NCBI GenBank assembly: GCA_003427395.1
Contig: BFEA01000007.1
Location: 6,058,237-6,122,236 of the forward strand
Source: Chara braunii
Taxonomy: Eukaryota; Streptophyta; Charophyceae; Charales; Characeae
Direction: 5' to 3'
DNA length: 64,000 bases
Both the position numbers and the translations under genes were made by a program. Below are positions 63,431-64,000 of the stretch, in pieces. Every line of letters begins with the position of its first letter. Positions within the stretch are counted from its first letter, which is position 1. The notes under the pieces are model-generated. The model searched no databases, was not told the DNA's origin, and was given only the letters and a program-made list of their open reading frames with translations.

Positions 63431-63573
63431 TTTTTTTTTTCTTTTTTTTTTTGAAAAACTCCCTTCAGACTACTAGGGGTGCTGATATGAGCAGACACCG
63501 CTAGTATTGTGGGGGAGGCTCCATCTATTAGTGGGGAGCCACACCTGCTGGAAAACAGGTCCAGCATCCCATG
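63431..63573 (-). mobile_element. LINE 3' end copy with terminal hairpin
   Basis: In element sense: GGGATGCTGGACCTGTTTTC with CCAGC, GGCTCCCCACTAATAGATGG, then ACTAGCGGTG (63496-63505) pairing with CACCCCTAGT (63472-63481) at 9 of 10 positions around the loop TCTGCTCATATCAG. A- and AG-rich sequence follows (T-rich at 63430-63452). Confidence 0.75.
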
Positions 63574-64000
63574 TACAATGTATAAAAATATATCAGGAAG
63601 TTTTTTTTTTTTTTTTTTTTTTTAATTATATAAAGCCCAGGGTGTTGTAGAGCCAAGGACCAGCCCCGCGGTGATTGCTGGTAGCGGCACCCAATGGTTG
63701 TCCTGACAGGATAGGCCACCTACCCTACCCATCCCCACGTTAATACTTCCAGCGCACCCCCTTTCCCTACTATCCTACCTCGGTGTGACCAGCACTTAGG
63801 GCCATCGCCCTACCAGTATTGAGGGCAATTTGGACCAGACAGCATTGACAAGCACCAGGGCTGGGCCAACCTCCCAGCCCTAATGGAAGCGGAAGTGGAC
63901 AAACCTTGCCGTACGGGAACTTCGGACGCCAGGCTCATGCAATCTTCTACAGGCCCAATTCAGAGAGTCTACCCAGCAGGATTACCTAAGCAAGGCAGGC
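63574..64000. other. Poly(T) run and unassigned right end
   Basis: T23 at 63601-63623 is followed by AAAGCCCAGGGTGTTGTAGAG, resembling the AAGTCCAGGTTGTTGTAGAG that follows the poly(T) at 44437-44457, so another poly(A)-tailed family is present. The remainder to 64000 holds no recognised gene. Confidence 0.5.

Overview
The window is eukaryotic nuclear DNA, most likely from a streptophyte. Three things point there: a plant-type U6 snRNA copy (minus strand, 49690-49794), a short AT-rich plastid rpoC2 fragment (22998-23212), and gene-poor sequence full of Ty3/gypsy and non-LTR retrotransposon debris, microsatellites and oligo(A/T) tails. A Chara-like charophyte is my best guess, but it rests on family resemblance recalled from memory. 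No bacterial operon, rRNA or convincing tRNA gene was seen.

Layout. 1-14 kb: mostly non-coding, with one credible host first exon (3178-3739), two weaker exon candidates, tandem duplications (5489-5985, 7275-7642), SINE-like pieces and a 122-bp foldback MITE. 14-18.8 kb: LINE fragments, a GC-rich palindromic stretch and an 801-base gap. 18.8-22.9 kb: decayed Ty3/gypsy element 1 (minus). About 23 kb: plastid rpoC2 fragment. 24.5-26.1 kb: 3' half of chromovirus-like gypsy 2 (minus), then 850 bp of simple repeats. 27.3-32.85 kb: nearly full-length but broken gypsy 3 (minus), interrupted in its reverse transcriptase by about 0.95 kb of unknown DNA. 33.2-44.0 kb: nested non-LTR elements, in which LINE E (34857 to about 40605) sits inside LINE F and a 450-bp hAT-type MITE sits inside LINE E's endonuclease with an 8-bp target duplication. 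44-46 kb: gypsy relics and repeats. 47.2-50.0 kb: LINE copies H and G (plus); G carries the polyadenylated U6 retrocopy with a 13-bp target duplication. 50-64 kb: repeats, two more hAT-type MITEs, many LINE 3' ends, a broken hypothetical gene (57404-58230) and microsatellite-bearing tandem arrays around a 101-base gap.

How it fits together. LINEs of one family supply the copying machinery. Their 3' UTR carries a module of short stem-loops just before the poly(A), found about nine times in 30 kb in both orientations. In its last hairpin the loop is conserved while the stem sequence changes but still pairs. The same kind of machinery plausibly made the U6 retrocopy. The recognisable retrotransposon pol and LINE proteins carry stops, frameshifts or lost catalytic residues, so I infer that no autonomous element in the window is active.
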